Under the pieces are notes generated by a model. The model was not told the DNA's origin. It saw nothing but the letters and a program-made list of their open reading frames with translations, and ran no database searches. DNA of 64,000 nucleotides from Nonomuraea terrae. GTDB taxonomy: Bacteria > Actinomycetota > Actinomycetes > Streptosporangiales > Streptosporangiaceae. The position numbers and the translations under genes are program-made. Positions 42,972 through 51,907 of the stretch are shown here, piece by piece; within the stretch, counting starts at the first letter, position 1; the number at the start of each line of letters is the position of its first letter. The stretch lies in NCBI RefSeq assembly GCF_004348995.1, contig NZ_SMKQ01000016.1, positions 1 through 64,000 of the forward strand, written 5' to 3'.

Positions 42972-43982
42972 ATGACCGTTAACGCCCCTGACGCCAAGGT
43001 GACTCCTGCCGTCTGGGGAGCTCTCGCCATCGTCTACGTGGTCTGGGGCTCCACCTACCTCGCCATCGCGCTCGCCGTCGAGACGATCCCGCCGATGTTC
43101 TCCGGCGCCATGCGCTTCTTCACCGCGGCCGCGCTGCTCGGCGGGTTCCTCCTGGTGCGCTCCGGCCGGGAGGCGTTCCGGATGACGCGCCGGCAGTTCT
43201 TCGGGGCCGCGCTGGTCGGGCTGCTGCTGCTGACCTTGGGCAACGGCATGGTGGCCGTGGCCGAGCAGCACATCTCGACGGGCCTGGCCGCGCTGCTCGT
43301 CGCCTCCGTGCCGCTGTGGCTGGTGGTGTTCAGGTTCGCCGTACGCGACCGGCCGCAGCCGCTGACGCTGGCCGGCGTCCTCGTCGGCCTGGTGGGAGTC
43401 GCCGCACTGTCGCTGACCGGAGGTGAGGCGGGCAGCACGGTCGGCATCGTGATCATCCTGTTCGGCTCGCTGACGTGGGCCGTCGGCTCGTTCCTGTCGG
43501 CCCGCATCGCGATGCCGGCCAACGCCTTCGCGACGAGCGCCGTGGAGATGCTCGCCGGCGGCCTCGGCCTGCTGCTGCTCGGCTTCGTCACGGGCGAGCG
43601 GCTCGACCTGACGGCGATCAGCGGCCGCTCGTGGGCGGGCCTGGTCTACCTCATCCTGGTCGGCTCGCTGATCGGCTTCACGTCGTTCGCGTGGCTGCTC
43701 GGCCACGCCCCCATCTCGCTCGTCTCCACCTACGCCTACGTCAACCCGGCCGTCGCGGTAGCCCTCGGCGCGCTGGTGTTGTCGGAGCCCGTCACGATCC
43801 AGGTCGTCGCGGGCGGCCTGATCATCCTCGTCGGCGTAGCGCTGGTGATCTCCACCGAGCGGTCAAAGCGTGCCGAGCGCGTCGGCGAACGCGTCGACGG
43901 TGAAGGCGACGTCGGCCTCGGTGTGGGCGGCCGACATGAACCACAACCCGCGCGGCACCATGTTGACGCCCCTGTCGAGTAG
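42972..43982 (+). CDS. EamA/DMT-superfamily transporter with unusual C-terminal extension
   Basis: 336 residues. Ten TM helices in two EamA repeats: VWGALAIVYVVWGSTYLAIA in the first, GIVIILFGSLTWAVGSFLSA in the second, ending VAGGLIILVGVALVIS. Probably a metabolite or drug exporter; substrate unknown. After residue about 297 (STERSKRAE) the protein should end, but the frame stays open for 40 polar residues that are antisense to the aminotransferase C-terminus. This 120-base tail-to-tail overlap suggests loss of an original stop codon. Confidence 0.83.
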   Translation: MTVNAPDAKVTPAVWGALAIVYVVWGSTYLAIALAVETIPPMFSGAMRFFTAAALLGGFLLVRSGREAFRMTRRQFFGAALVGLLLLTLGNGMVAVAEQHISTGLAALLVASVPLWLVVFRFAVRDRPQPLTLAGVLVGLVGVAALSLTGGEAGSTVGIVIILFGSLTWAVGSFLSARIAMPANAFATSAVEMLAGGLGLLLLGFVTGERLDLTAISGRSWAGLVYLILVGSLIGFTSFAWLLGHAPISLVSTYAYVNPAVAVALGALVLSEPVTIQVVAGGLIILVGVALVISTERSKRAERVGERVDGEGDVGLGVGGRHEPQPARHHVDAPVE

Positions 43983-45164
43983 CGCCGCGTGCAGCCGGGT
44001 CATCGCGGCCCGGTCGGTGGCCGCGAAGTCCCGGTAGTTCCGCACCGACGACGCCTCGGTGAGGTACGTCTGGAACACCGGGCCAGGGCCGTCCACCAGC
44101 ATCGGGACGCCCGCCTTCGCGGCGGCGGAACGCAGGCCCTCCATGAGCTCGGCGCCGCGGGCGTACAGGGTGCCGTAGACCTCGTCGCGGCGTTCGTCGA
44201 GGACGCGCAGCGTGGCCTCGGCGGCGGCGATGCCCACGGGGTGGGAGTTGAACGTCCCGGCGTGCGCGACCTTGCCGGTCGAGATGTGGTCCATGACGTC
44301 GGCGCGTCCCACGAGCGCGGAGACCTGCATGCCTCCCGCCATCGCCTTGCCGAACACCGACAGGTCCGGCGTGACGCCCAGGTGCTCCTGCGCGCCGCCC
44401 GGGGCCAGCCGGAACCCGGTGATGATCTCGTCGAAGATCAGCAGCGTCCCGTGCTCGCGGCACAGGCGCTGGACCTCCTCCAGGTAGCCGGGGTCGGGCT
44501 CGATGGCGCCCGTGTTGCACAACACCGGCTCCATGATCACCGCGGCGAGCCGCCCGGCGTGCTGCTCCATGAGCCTGCTCAGCGCGGGCACGTCGTTCCA
44601 GGGGCAGACGACGAGGTCGTCGGAGTGACCGCGCTGTTGTCCCGCAGTGCCGGGGACGGTCGCCGGCGCGTCGGCCGGGCCGGCCGCGTCGAGCGCGGGA
44701 TGCACGCTGAACAGCACCGGGTCGAGCCAGCCGTGGTAGTGGCCCTCGAACTTGAGTACCGCCTCGCGCCCGGTGCACCCCCTGGCGAGCCGGAGCGCGG
44801 CGTGCACGGCCTCGGAGCCGACGGTGTTGAACCGGACCCGCCCGGCCGACGGCACCAGCGCGCACAGGCGCTCGGCGACCCGCACCTCGGCGGCGTGCTG
44901 GGCGGAGTAGGCCATCCCGCGCGCGGCCTGCGCGGCCACCGCCTCCACGACCTCGGGCGGGCAGTGCCCCAGCACCGAGGGGCCCTGGCCGAGGACGTAG
45001 TCGACGTATTCGTTGCCGTCGACGTCCCACAGGCGCGAGCCCTTCGCGTGGTCGACGAAGAGCGGCACTCCGTCGACCCGGCGGGCGTCGCTGGAGACGC
45101 CCCCGGCGAGGTAGCGCCGCGCGTCCGCGTACATTTTGCTGCTGGCGTCCAAGGTCCGCGTCAT
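43863..45164 (-). CDS. Class III PLP aminotransferase, glutamate-1-semialdehyde aminomutase-like
   Basis: 433 residues. GVSSDARRVDGVPLFVDHAK and DGNEYVDYVLGQGPSVLGH are close to HemL. RVRFNTVGSEAVHAALRLAR, KFEGHYHGWLD and LIFDEIITGFRL hold the cofactor Asp. The Schiff-base Lys is K273 in VFGKAMAGGMQV. HemL-like sequence does not prove heme synthesis here, as no hem gene is nearby; the FAH-family hydrolase and AraC regulator next door fit a catabolic or secondary-metabolic role. ATG 45164 was chosen because family homology starts there. Its 3' end overlaps the transporter by 120 bases. Confidence 0.85.
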   Translation of the reverse strand: MTRTLDASSKMYADARRYLAGGVSSDARRVDGVPLFVDHAKGSRLWDVDGNEYVDYVLGQGPSVLGHCPPEVVEAVAAQAARGMAYSAQHAAEVRVAERLCALVPSAGRVRFNTVGSEAVHAALRLARGCTGREAVLKFEGHYHGWLDPVLFSVHPALDAAGPADAPATVPGTAGQQRGHSDDLVVCPWNDVPALSRLMEQHAGRLAAVIMEPVLCNTGAIEPDPGYLEEVQRLCREHGTLLIFDEIITGFRLAPGGAQEHLGVTPDLSVFGKAMAGGMQVSALVGRADVMDHISTGKVAHAGTFNSHPVGIAAAEATLRVLDERRDEVYGTLYARGAELMEGLRSAAAKAGVPMLVDGPGPVFQTYLTEASSVRNYRDFAATDRAAMTRLHAALLDRGVNMVPRGLWFMSAAHTEADVAFTVDAFADALGTL

Positions 45165-45291
45165 GGCGCCCATCCAAGCGGCGCGCGCGGCCCGCCCACA
45201 AGCGACCGGCGAGCAAGTGCGCAAGGACGGGGTCGGCATCGCAAGGAAGAGGCCTTGTGGCCGTACACCCGCCGCTGGTGGGCTTTGAGGC

Positions 45292-46152
45292 ATGTTTCTC
45301 GGGCGTGTACGGCGGACGGCCGCCGATCCGGTGGAAGTGGTGGCCTGGCGGCCGGGCGGCGAACTGCTGCCCCTGATCGGTCTGGAGGGCGGCGACGACC
45401 CGGTGGCGATGCTCGGCCACTACGGGCTGGAGCGGCTGACCGAGGAGGCGGACCGGCGGTGGGCGGTGGCGGGTGAGCTGCTCCTGGAGGCCGAGGTGCT
45501 GTTCGAGCCGCCGGTGGCCACCTGCACGAAGGTCTGCTGCCTGGCGCTCAACTACGTGGCGCACGCCGAGGAGAGCGGCCTGGAGGTGCCGCCGGACCCG
45601 GTGCTGTTCTTCAAGCCGCCGTCCGCGCTGACCGGACACAACCGGCCGGTGATCGCGCCGGCCCGCACCCGCCACCTGGAGCACGAGGTGGAGCTGGCCG
45701 TGGTGATCGGCTCGGTCACCCGCGACCTGCCGGAGGAGCGCTGGCGCGAGGCCGTCGCCGGCTACACCGTGCTCAACGACATGACGGCCAGGGACCTGCA
45801 GCTCACGAACATCGCCCGCAACCAGCCGTGGGACCAGTCGAAGGGATTCGACACGTTCGCTCCGGCGGGGCCGTACCTGGCCACGGTGGACGAGGTGCCG
45901 GACCCGCACGACGTCGAGCTGACGCTGGAGGTGGACGGCGAGGTACGCCAGCGGGCGAACACCAAGCAGATGGTGTTCGGCGTGCCCAGGCTGATCGCGG
46001 ACCTGTCGGACGGCATGACGCTGCTGCCCGGCGACCTCATCGCGACCGGCACCATCGCCGGGATCGCGCCGCTGAAGCACGGTGACGTCATGCGCGCGAC
46101 CGTGGCCGGAGTCGGCACACTCGTCAACGAAGTGGTATTTCGGTCTGCCTAA
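45292..46152 (+). CDS. Fumarylacetoacetate hydrolase-family protein
   Basis: 286 residues. The C-terminal FAH domain shows KVCCLALNYVAHAEESG, then FFKPPSALTGHNRPV, EHEVELAVVIG with the acidic metal ligands, DMTARDLQ, and PGDLIATGTIAGIAP. Relatives cleave C-C bonds of acylpyruvates or isomerise hydroxymuconates. The substrate is not evident. It diverges from the aminotransferase (127 bases between starts) and runs 21 bases ahead of an AraC regulator, perhaps its controller. Confidence 0.9.
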   Translation: MFLGRVRRTAADPVEVVAWRPGGELLPLIGLEGGDDPVAMLGHYGLERLTEEADRRWAVAGELLLEAEVLFEPPVATCTKVCCLALNYVAHAEESGLEVPPDPVLFFKPPSALTGHNRPVIAPARTRHLEHEVELAVVIGSVTRDLPEERWREAVAGYTVLNDMTARDLQLTNIARNQPWDQSKGFDTFAPAGPYLATVDEVPDPHDVELTLEVDGEVRQRANTKQMVFGVPRLIADLSDGMTLLPGDLIATGTIAGIAPLKHGDVMRATVAGVGTLVNEVVFRSA

Positions 46153-46160
46153 ACCAGCGT

Positions 46161-46166
46161 TACTCT
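46161..46166 (+). promoter_or_regulatory. -10 hexamer for a leaderless mRNA (AraC gene)
   Basis: TACTCT followed by 7 bases and ATG 46174. Confidence 0.45.
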
Positions 46167-46173
46167 TGGCCGT

Positions 46174-47244
46174 ATGGAGTACGCGGTTGGTGTGCTCGTC
46201 GACATCGACGACTACATGGCGCTGTCCAGGGCCCGCGGATCCCAGTGGGCGCGCACGCAGCTGGAGCGGGCCGACCGCGCGATCCGCGAGGTCACCGGCT
46301 GCGTCGCGCTGCCGCCCGAGGAGTGGCTGGTCGTCCTGACCGGGCCCGACCCCCGCCGCCTCATGGACCGCGCGAGCACCCTCGCCGAGGACGTACGCGC
46401 CCGGATCGGGCGGGCCGGGGAGCTGACGGCCACGGTCAGCCTCGGACGCCCCGGGCTCCTGGCCGAGGCGGAGCGGGACGCGCGCCGTACCAACGCCTAC
46501 AAGCTCGTGCTGGGCGGCGACCGGGTGATCACGGCGCCGGAGGGGGACCGCCCGGAGGGCGGGCCGCCGGTGCGGATCGAGCCGGAGCTGGCGCGCGCCG
46601 TGCACGCCGGCGACCGCCGGGCGGCGGCGGCCCTGCTGGCCGGCTGGGTCGACCGCTGCAGCCAGGAGCGCGACCTCGACCCGGCGACGCTGCACCGGTG
46701 GCTGGTCGGGGAGCTGCTGTTCGTGGTGGACCTGGTCAACCGGCGCAGGCTGGCGAGCGGCTGCACCGACTGGGTGGACGCCTGCGCCCGGCTGCCGATC
46801 TCGGAGCTGGTGGCGGTGAACTCCATCCACGAACGCTCATATTTACGGATCTGGGTGGAAGAGATCCTGACGCGGCTCATCCCCGCGGCCGCCCGCGACA
46901 TCCTGACCATGGCCGAGAGCTACATGGCCGCCCACTACGCCGACCCTGGCCTGCGGCTGACCACCGTGGCCCAGGCCGTCTCGGCGAGCCCGTTCCACAT
47001 CGCCCACCTGTTCGCCGCGGAACGCCGGACGACGTTCCTGCGCCAGCTCACCGGGCTGCGCATGCGGCACGCCCGGTCGCTGCTGACGTCGTCGGCGCTG
47101 CCGGTGGAGGCGGTGGCCACGCGCTCCGGCTACCAGAGCGCGAAGGCCTTCCGCGGGGTGTTCAAGCGGCACGTGGGCTGCTCACCCACCGAATACCGCA
47201 GAGCCCACCGGGCTCAGACCAGCGAGCGGATCACCAGGGTCTGA
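46174..47244 (+). CDS. AraC-family regulator with GGDEF-like N-terminal domain
   Basis: 356 residues. The C-terminal 105 residues are a double helix-turn-helix ([20 protein letters not shown] and [20 protein letters not shown], the second with the usual F-x-R-x-F-K pattern). The first 125 resemble a degenerate GGDEF/cyclase fold: [31 protein letters not shown], then [20 protein letters not shown]. Catalytic GGDEF residues are absent, so ligand sensing is more likely than c-di-GMP synthesis. Its 3' end overlaps purA by 31 bases, tail to tail. Confidence 0.85.
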   Translation: MEYAVGVLVDIDDYMALSRARGSQWARTQLERADRAIREVTGCVALPPEEWLVVLTGPDPRRLMDRASTLAEDVRARIGRAGELTATVSLGRPGLLAEAERDARRTNAYKLVLGGDRVITAPEGDRPEGGPPVRIEPELARAVHAGDRRAAAALLAGWVDRCSQERDLDPATLHRWLVGELLFVVDLVNRRRLASGCTDWVDACARLPISELVAVNSIHERSYLRIWVEEILTRLIPAAARDILTMAESYMAAHYADPGLRLTTVAQAVSASPFHIAHLFAAERRTTFLRQLTGLRMRHARSLLTSSALPVEAVATRSGYQSAKAFRGVFKRHVGCSPTEYRRAHRAQTSERITRV

Positions 47245-48497
47245 TCGCGGCCCGGGCCCACGCCGATGGCGGAGATCGGCGCCCCGCTCATCTCCTCCAG
47301 CGCCCGCACGTACGCCTGCGCGTTGCGCGGCAGGTCCTCGAACGACTTGGCGCCGGTGATGTCGTCCTGCCAGCCGGGCAGCTCCTCGTAGATCGGCTTG
47401 GCGTGGTGGAAGTCGGTCTGCGTCATGGGGATCTCGTCGTGCCGCACCCCGTCGACCTCGTACGCCACGCACACCGGGATGCTCTCCAGCCCCGACAGCA
47501 CGTCGAGCTTGGTGAGGAAGTAGTCGGTGACGCCGTTGATGCGGGTCGCGTACCGGGCGATCACCGCGTCGAACCAGCCGCAGCGGCGGTTGCGGCCCGT
47601 CGTGACGCCGTACTCGCCGCCGGTCTGGCGCAGCCATTCGCCCATCTCGTCGGTCAGCTCCGTCGGGAACGGCCCCGACCCGACGCGGGTGGTGTACGCC
47701 TTGAGGATGCCGATGATCTTCGTCAGCCGGTTCGGCGGGATGCCGGCCCCGGCGCACGCCCCGCCCGCCGTGGGCGAGGACGACGTGACGAACGGGTACG
47801 TGCCGTGGTCGATGTCGAGCAGCGTGCCCTGGCCGCCTTCCAACAGCACGAACTTGCCCTCGTCCAGCGCCTTCGACAGCACCAGCGAGGTGTCGGCGAT
47901 GTGCGGCTTGAGCCGCTCGGCGTAGGCGAGGTACTCCTCCAGCACCGCGGCGGGCTCGATGCCGCGCCGGTTGTAGACCTTGGTCAGCACCTGGTTCTTC
48001 TCGGTCAGCGCGACCTCGATCTTCTTGGCCAGGATGCCCGGGTCGAGCAGGTCCTGCACCCGCACGCCCATCCGGGCGATCTTGTCGCCGTACGCCGGCC
48101 CGATGCCGCGCCCGGTCGTGCCGATCCTGGCCTTGCCCAGGTAACGCTCGGTCACCTTGTCGAGCGCCTTGTGGTGGGGCATGATCAGGTGCGCGTTGGA
48201 GGAGATCAGCAGCCGCTCGGCGGAGATGCCGCGGGCGGCCAGCCCGTCGATCTCGCTGAGCAGCACGCCAGGGTCGATCACCACTCCGTTGCCGATGACC
48301 GGTACCACCTCCGGCGACAGGATCCCCGTGGGGAGCAGGTGCAGCGCGTATTTCTGGTCACCGATGACCACGGTGTGACCCGCGTTGTTGCCCCCCTGAT
48401 AGCGGACGACGTAGTCGACGTCGCCACCGAGCAGGTCGGTGGCCTTGCCCTTGCCCTCATCGCCCCACTGGGCACCCACGAGAACGGCAGCCGGCAT
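47214..48497 (-). CDS. purA: Adenylosuccinate synthetase
   Basis: 427 residues, full length. [20 protein letters not shown] is the GTP-binding N-terminus, GGNNAGHT and [17 protein letters not shown] are IMP/Mg contacts, and the C-terminal [15 protein letters not shown] is typical. Reaction: IMP plus aspartate plus GTP gives adenylosuccinate. GGGAGA lies about 8 bases upstream of ATG 48497. The upstream 70 bases contain a terminator and competing helices (see 48503-48568), suggesting regulation by leader RNA. Confidence 0.95.
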   Translation of the reverse strand: MPAAVLVGAQWGDEGKGKATDLLGGDVDYVVRYQGGNNAGHTVVIGDQKYALHLLPTGILSPEVVPVIGNGVVIDPGVLLSEIDGLAARGISAERLLISSNAHLIMPHHKALDKVTERYLGKARIGTTGRGIGPAYGDKIARMGVRVQDLLDPGILAKKIEVALTEKNQVLTKVYNRRGIEPAAVLEEYLAYAERLKPHIADTSLVLSKALDEGKFVLLEGGQGTLLDIDHGTYPFVTSSSPTAGGACAGAGIPPNRLTKIIGILKAYTTRVGSGPFPTELTDEMGEWLRQTGGEYGVTTGRNRRCGWFDAVIARYATRINGVTDYFLTKLDVLSGLESIPVCVAYEVDGVRHDEIPMTQTDFHHAKPIYEELPGWQDDITGAKSFEDLPRNAQAYVRALEEMSGAPISAIGVGPGRDQTLVIRSLV

Positions 48498-48502
48498 GGT
48501 TC

Positions 48503-48568
48503 AGTCTCCCGAGCACAAAACGAAAACCCCTGACGCAAGTGCGACAGGGGCTCTTGCGTTGAGAGACT
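48503..48568 (-). ncRNA. Candidate cis-regulatory RNA in the purA leader
   Basis: Read 5' to 3' on the minus strand: AGTCTCTC (48568-48561), ACGCAAG (48559-48553), CCCCTG (48550-48545), CTTGCGT (48539-48533), CAGGGG (48532-48527), oligo-T (TTTTCGTTTT, 48526-48517), GGGAGACT (48510-48503), ATG 48497. ACGCAAG pairs with CTTGCGT, CCCCTG with CAGGGG, and AGTCTCTC with the ribosome-binding region GGGAGACT. The first two helices interleave, so they compete or form a pseudoknot. TAGTCT (48569-48564) also fits a -10, which would place the RNA 5' end near 48557. Confidence 0.5.
48517..48550 (-). terminator. Intrinsic terminator between DUF3151 gene and purA
   Basis: CCCCTG-T-CGCA-CT-TGCG-T-CAGGGG stem followed by TTTTCGTTTT on the minus strand. 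It is the only textbook stem plus U-tract I find in the window. It ends 20 bases before the purA ATG, so it either ends the DUF3151 transcript or attenuates purA. Confidence 0.75.
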
Positions 48569-48590
48569 ACCCGAACGTGGTCATTCAGGG

Positions 48591-49001
48591 CTAACCCTTG
48601 GTCAGCGCGTCGTAACCCGTTTCCGTGCTGTCCTTCAGGAACTGCAGACAGCGCTCGGCCTCGTCCTTCTCGCCGATGGCCTGCGCCGCGCGCGACAGGG
48701 CGTACAGGCAGCGCAGGAACCCGCGGTTGGGCGCGTGCTCCCACGGGATCGGGCCGTGGCCCTTCCAACCGCTACGGCGGAGCTGGTCGAGGCCGCGGTG
48801 GTAGCCGGTGCGGGCGAAGGCGTAGGAGGTCACGGCGTGGCCCTGGGCGAAGTACTCCTCCGCGAGCGCGGCCCAGGCCGCGGGGTAGGCGGGGAACCGG
48901 GCGGCCACGTCGGCGGCCTTGACTCCGGAGTCCAGCAACTCCCTGGCCTCAGGCAGCTCCGGCAGATGCGTCGGGGGCGGCCCGGCGAGAAGGTTTTCCA
49001 T
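48591..49001 (-). CDS. DUF3151 family protein
   Basis: 136 residues. ENLLAGPPPTHLPELPEARE, then FPAYPAAWAALAEEYF and KGHGPIPWEHAPNRGFLRCL are DUF3151 hallmarks, a small helical actinobacterial family of unknown function. I chose ATG 49001 because TATGAC lies 7 bases upstream, the leaderless layout; ATG 49013 would add four residues. It sits between fbaA and purA, an arrangement familiar from actinomycetes. Confidence 0.88.
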   Translation of the reverse strand: MENLLAGPPPTHLPELPEARELLDSGVKAADVAARFPAYPAAWAALAEEYFAQGHAVTSYAFARTGYHRGLDQLRRSGWKGHGPIPWEHAPNRGFLRCLYALSRAAQAIGEKDEAERCLQFLKDSTETGYDALTKG

Positions 49002-49035
49002 AGCACCAGTCATACCCGCCAGGCCGCCGAAGTGG

Positions 49036-50058
49036 CTATGAGATCTTCGTCCCAGCGCTCTTCAGGCTCTGGCACGCCTCGACGACGCGGGCGGCCATCC
49101 CGGCCTCCGCGGCCTTGCCGTACGAACGCGGGTCGTAGGTCTTCTTGTTGCCGACGTCGCCGTCGACCTTGAGCACGCCGTCGTAGTTCCTGAACATGTG
49201 GTCGGCGATCGGCCGGGTGAAGGCGTACTGGGTGTCGGTGTCGACGTTCATCTTGACGACGCCGTACGAGATGGCCTCGTGGATCTCCTCAAGCAGCGAG
49301 CCGGAGCCGCCGTGGAAGACCAGGTCGAAGGGCTTGTCCTTGCCGTACTTCGCGCCGACGGCCTCCTGGATGTCCTTCAGCACGCTCGGGCGCAGCTTGA
49401 CGTGGCCCGGCTTGTACACGCCGTGCACGTTGCCGAACGTGGCGGCCAGCATGTAGCGGCCGTGCTCGCCCAGGCCCACGGCCTCGGCGGTGTCGATCGC
49501 GTCGCCGACCGTCGTGTAGAGCTTCTCGTTCATCTCGCCGACGACGCCGTCCTCCTCGCCGCCGACGACGCCGATCTCCATCTCCATGATGATGCGGGCC
49601 CGCGCGCACTTCTCCAGGAGTTCCCTGGCGATCTGCAGGTTCTCGTCCAGCGGGACGGCCGAGCCGTCCCACATGTGGGACTGGAACAGCGGGTCCAGGC
49701 CCTTGGAGACGCGTTCGAGCGAGATGTCGATCAGCGGCCGCATGTAGCCGTCGAGCTTGTCCTTCGGGCAGTGGTCGGTGTGCAGCGCCACGGTGACCGG
49801 ATATTTCGCGGCGACCACGCGCGCGTACTCGGCGAGCGCCGTCGCGCCGGTGACCATGTCCTTGACCGTGGTGCCCGAGAGGAACTCCGCGCCGCCGGTG
49901 GAGATCTGCACGATGCCGTCGCTCTCGGCCTCCGCGAAGCCGCGCAGGGCGGCGTTCAGCGTCTGGGAGGACGTCACGTTGATCGCCGGGTAGGCGAATC
50001 CGCCGGCCTTGGCCCGGTCGAGCATCTCGGCGTAGACCTCTGGAGTCGCAATAGGCAT
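49036..50058 (-). CDS. fbaA: Class II fructose-bisphosphate aldolase
   Basis: 340 residues. Zinc-site motifs VALHTDHCPKDKLDGY, EMEIGVVGGEEDGV, NVHGVYKPGHVKL and VFHGGSGS are all present, with NVDTDTQYAFTRPI near the end. Reaction: reversible cleavage of fructose 1,6-bisphosphate in glycolysis/gluconeogenesis. ATG 50058 has AGGGAG 6 bases upstream; ATG 50064 lies inside that site. It is transcribed toward DUF3151 with a 34-base gap. Confidence 0.95.
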   Translation of the reverse strand: MPIATPEVYAEMLDRAKAGGFAYPAINVTSSQTLNAALRGFAEAESDGIVQISTGGAEFLSGTTVKDMVTGATALAEYARVVAAKYPVTVALHTDHCPKDKLDGYMRPLIDISLERVSKGLDPLFQSHMWDGSAVPLDENLQIARELLEKCARARIIMEMEIGVVGGEEDGVVGEMNEKLYTTVGDAIDTAEAVGLGEHGRYMLAATFGNVHGVYKPGHVKLRPSVLKDIQEAVGAKYGKDKPFDLVFHGGSGSLLEEIHEAISYGVVKMNVDTDTQYAFTRPIADHMFRNYDGVLKVDGDVGNKKTYDPRSYGKAAEAGMAARVVEACQSLKSAGTKIS

Positions 50059-50174
50059 GATCATCTCCCTGAGAAGTTACGGCTTGGGGCCAGGCCCAGT
50101 ATTCCGAGTGTCTACCCCATGTGGTAGAGCCGACGCGCGCCGGGGCGGTCCCGGGCCTGCTCGCGGCCACGGGA

Positions 50175-50180
50175 TAGTCT
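50175..50180 (+). promoter_or_regulatory. -10 hexamer for a leaderless mRNA (DedA gene)
   Basis: TAGTCT followed by 7 bases and GTG 50188. Confidence 0.45.
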
Positions 50181-50187
50181 CTCGGCC

Positions 50188-50877
50188 GTGGACTGGCTGG
50201 TGAATCTCCTGGATCCGACCTGGTGGCTGACCCTTCTGGGGGCGTTCGCCACCGTCGGCGTTCTCGCGATCATCTTCGCCGAGACGGGGCTGCTGCTCGG
50301 GTTCTTCCTGCCGGGTGACTCGCTGCTCGTGGCCGCGGGGATCTTCAGCTCGTCGTCCGTCGCCCAGGGCATGGGCATCACGCCGCTGTCACTGCCCGTG
50401 CTGCTCATCGGCACGCCGCTGTGCGCGGTCGCCGGCGCGCAGCTGGGCCACTTCCTCGGCGCGCGCTTCGGCCGCAGGTTGTTCGACAAGCGCGACTCGC
50501 GGCTGTTCAAGCGGGAGCACGTGCTGCGGGCCGAGGAGTTCTTCGAGAGGTTCGGGCCGGCCAAGGCGGTGATCCTGGCCAGGTTCGTACCGATCGTCCG
50601 TACGTTCATGAACCCCGTCGCCGGCGTGCTGGAGATGAGGGCCAAGCGCTTCCTGCTCTGGAACGTCGTCGGCGGCGTCGTCTGGGTCGAGAGCCTGATC
50701 CTGGTCGGCAACCTCCTCGGTCACCAGGTCGACCCCAAGCAGATCGACACGTACATCCTGCCGGGCGTCTTCCTGATCGTCCTCGTCTCGCTGATCCCGA
50801 TCTTCGTCGAGCTGGTCAAGAAGCGCCGGGCGGCGGTGTCGGCGCGGGTCCCGACCGGGACCGACACTCCGCTCTGA
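50188..50877 (+). CDS. DedA family membrane protein
   Basis: 229 residues. IIFAETGLLLGFFLPGDSLL is the DedA re-entrant motif with the essential Glu, and RFGPAKAVILARFVPIVRTF plus MNPVAGVLEM the second. Four or five TM helices are present and the C-terminus is basic. Family knowledge: DedA/VTT proteins scramble or flip phospholipids or undecaprenyl phosphate and keep the proton-motive force. GTG 50188 has the leaderless layout. It diverges from fbaA. Confidence 0.92.
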   Translation: MDWLVNLLDPTWWLTLLGAFATVGVLAIIFAETGLLLGFFLPGDSLLVAAGIFSSSSVAQGMGITPLSLPVLLIGTPLCAVAGAQLGHFLGARFGRRLFDKRDSRLFKREHVLRAEEFFERFGPAKAVILARFVPIVRTFMNPVAGVLEMRAKRFLLWNVVGGVVWVESLILVGNLLGHQVDPKQIDTYILPGVFLIVLVSLIPIFVELVKKRRAAVSARVPTGTDTPL

Positions 50878-50901
50878 CCCCCCGGGTCGATCTTCACCCG
50901 C

Positions 50902-50907
50902 TACGCT
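50902..50907 (+). promoter_or_regulatory. -10 hexamer for a leaderless mRNA (gene at 50915)
   Basis: TACGCT followed by 7 bases and GTG 50915. Confidence 0.42.
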
Positions 50908-50914
50908 GCCCCCT

Positions 50915-51358
50915 GTGGGACGCCACAAGTCAGAACCGATGGGTCTTGCCCGATTAGCCCTCGCCGTCCTGGCGGTGGGGGCCGCGGTTACGCTGCTCGT
51001 CATCGGCGGCCGGGAGGTGCTCGGCAGGCTCGGCGAATCAGAGCCCGCACGCGAGCGCACCTCAGCTCCCGCCAGTGAACCGGCCACGGCGCCCGCCAGT
51101 GAGAAGAGCGCTCAGGAGCCCACCGTGCGCATCGAGTGCGTGGCCGAGACCTGCCCGCTCGTCACCGTACGCGTGCCCGGCGGCGACGTGCTGCAGCACC
51201 GTGACATGAGCAGGGGCGAAGAGGTCAGCTTCCACGAGCCCGAGCTCGACGTCGTGCTGACCGACGCGAGCACCGTCCACGTCACCGAGAACGGCACGCT
51301 CCGCGAGCCCGGCGAGGAGGGCGCCCGCGAGTCCTTCACCGTCCGGGCCCCCGACTGA
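50915..51358 (+). CDS. Membrane-anchored hypothetical protein
   Basis: 147 residues. A short basic N-terminus (GRHKSEPMG) and one TM helix (LARLALAVLAVGAAVTLLVI) are followed by an Ala/Pro/Glu/Ser linker and an 80-residue beta-rich outer domain (VRIECVAETCPLVTVRVPGG, then LDVVLTDASTVHVTENGT) with two Cys. That domain resembles the small sandwich seen at the end of RodZ (DUF4115), but the match is weak. No function can be given. Confidence 0.7.
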   Translation: MGRHKSEPMGLARLALAVLAVGAAVTLLVIGGREVLGRLGESEPARERTSAPASEPATAPASEKSAQEPTVRIECVAETCPLVTVRVPGGDVLQHRDMSRGEEVSFHEPELDVVLTDASTVHVTENGTLREPGEEGARESFTVRAPD

Positions 51359-51366
51359 GCTCCCTG

Positions 51367-51900
51367 TTACAGGCCGAGATCCTCCAGCGTGTACGCGCAG
51401 CGGTACTCGAGGCCCTCCGCCGTGATGCGCTCGCGTGCGCCCCGGTCGACGATCGTCGCCACGGCGACCACCTCGGCGCCCGCCTCGCGCAGCGCCTCCA
51501 CGGCCGTCAGCGGCGAGGAGCCCGTCGTCGAGGTGTCCTCCACGGCCAGCACCCGGCGGCCCTTGACGTCGGGGCCCTCGATGCGGCGCTGCATGCCGTG
51601 CGCCTTCTGCGCCTTGCGCACCACGAACGCGTCGAGCGCCCGCCCGCGCGCGGCCGCCGCGTGCAACATCGCGCCCGCCACCGGATCGGCGCCCATCGTG
51701 AGCCCGCCCACCGCGTCGTAGTCGAGGTCGGCGGTCAGGTCGAGCATCACCCCGCCGACGAGCGGCGCCGCCACGCCGTCGAGCGTGATGCGCCGCAGGT
51801 CGAGATAGAAGTCGGCCTCCTGGCCCGAGGAGAGGGTGACCTTGCCGTGGACGATGGCCTTCTTCTTGATCTCGGCCAGCAGGTTGTCGCGATCCGTCAT
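51367..51900 (-). CDS. pyrE: Orotate phosphoribosyltransferase
   Basis: 177 residues. SSGQEADFYLDLRRITLDG is the orotate-binding region and VLAVEDTSTTGSSPLTAVEA the PRPP signature; FVVRKAQKAHGMQRRIEG is the flexible catalytic loop with the Lys residues. Reaction: orotate plus PRPP gives OMP. ATG 51900 is preceded by TAAGCT and 7 bases, so leaderless. It converges on the gene at 50915 and diverges from the sigma-factor fusion. Confidence 0.94.
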   Translation of the reverse strand: MTDRDNLLAEIKKKAIVHGKVTLSSGQEADFYLDLRRITLDGVAAPLVGGVMLDLTADLDYDAVGGLTMGADPVAGAMLHAAAARGRALDAFVVRKAQKAHGMQRRIEGPDVKGRRVLAVEDTSTTGSSPLTAVEALREAGAEVVAVATIVDRGARERITAEGLEYRCAYTLEDLGL

Positions 51901-51907
51901 GGCATCA

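Noticed and set aside
43863-45164. Naming the aminotransferase hemL
   Set aside because: No other hem genes are nearby and class III aminotransferases of this kind occur in many pathways.
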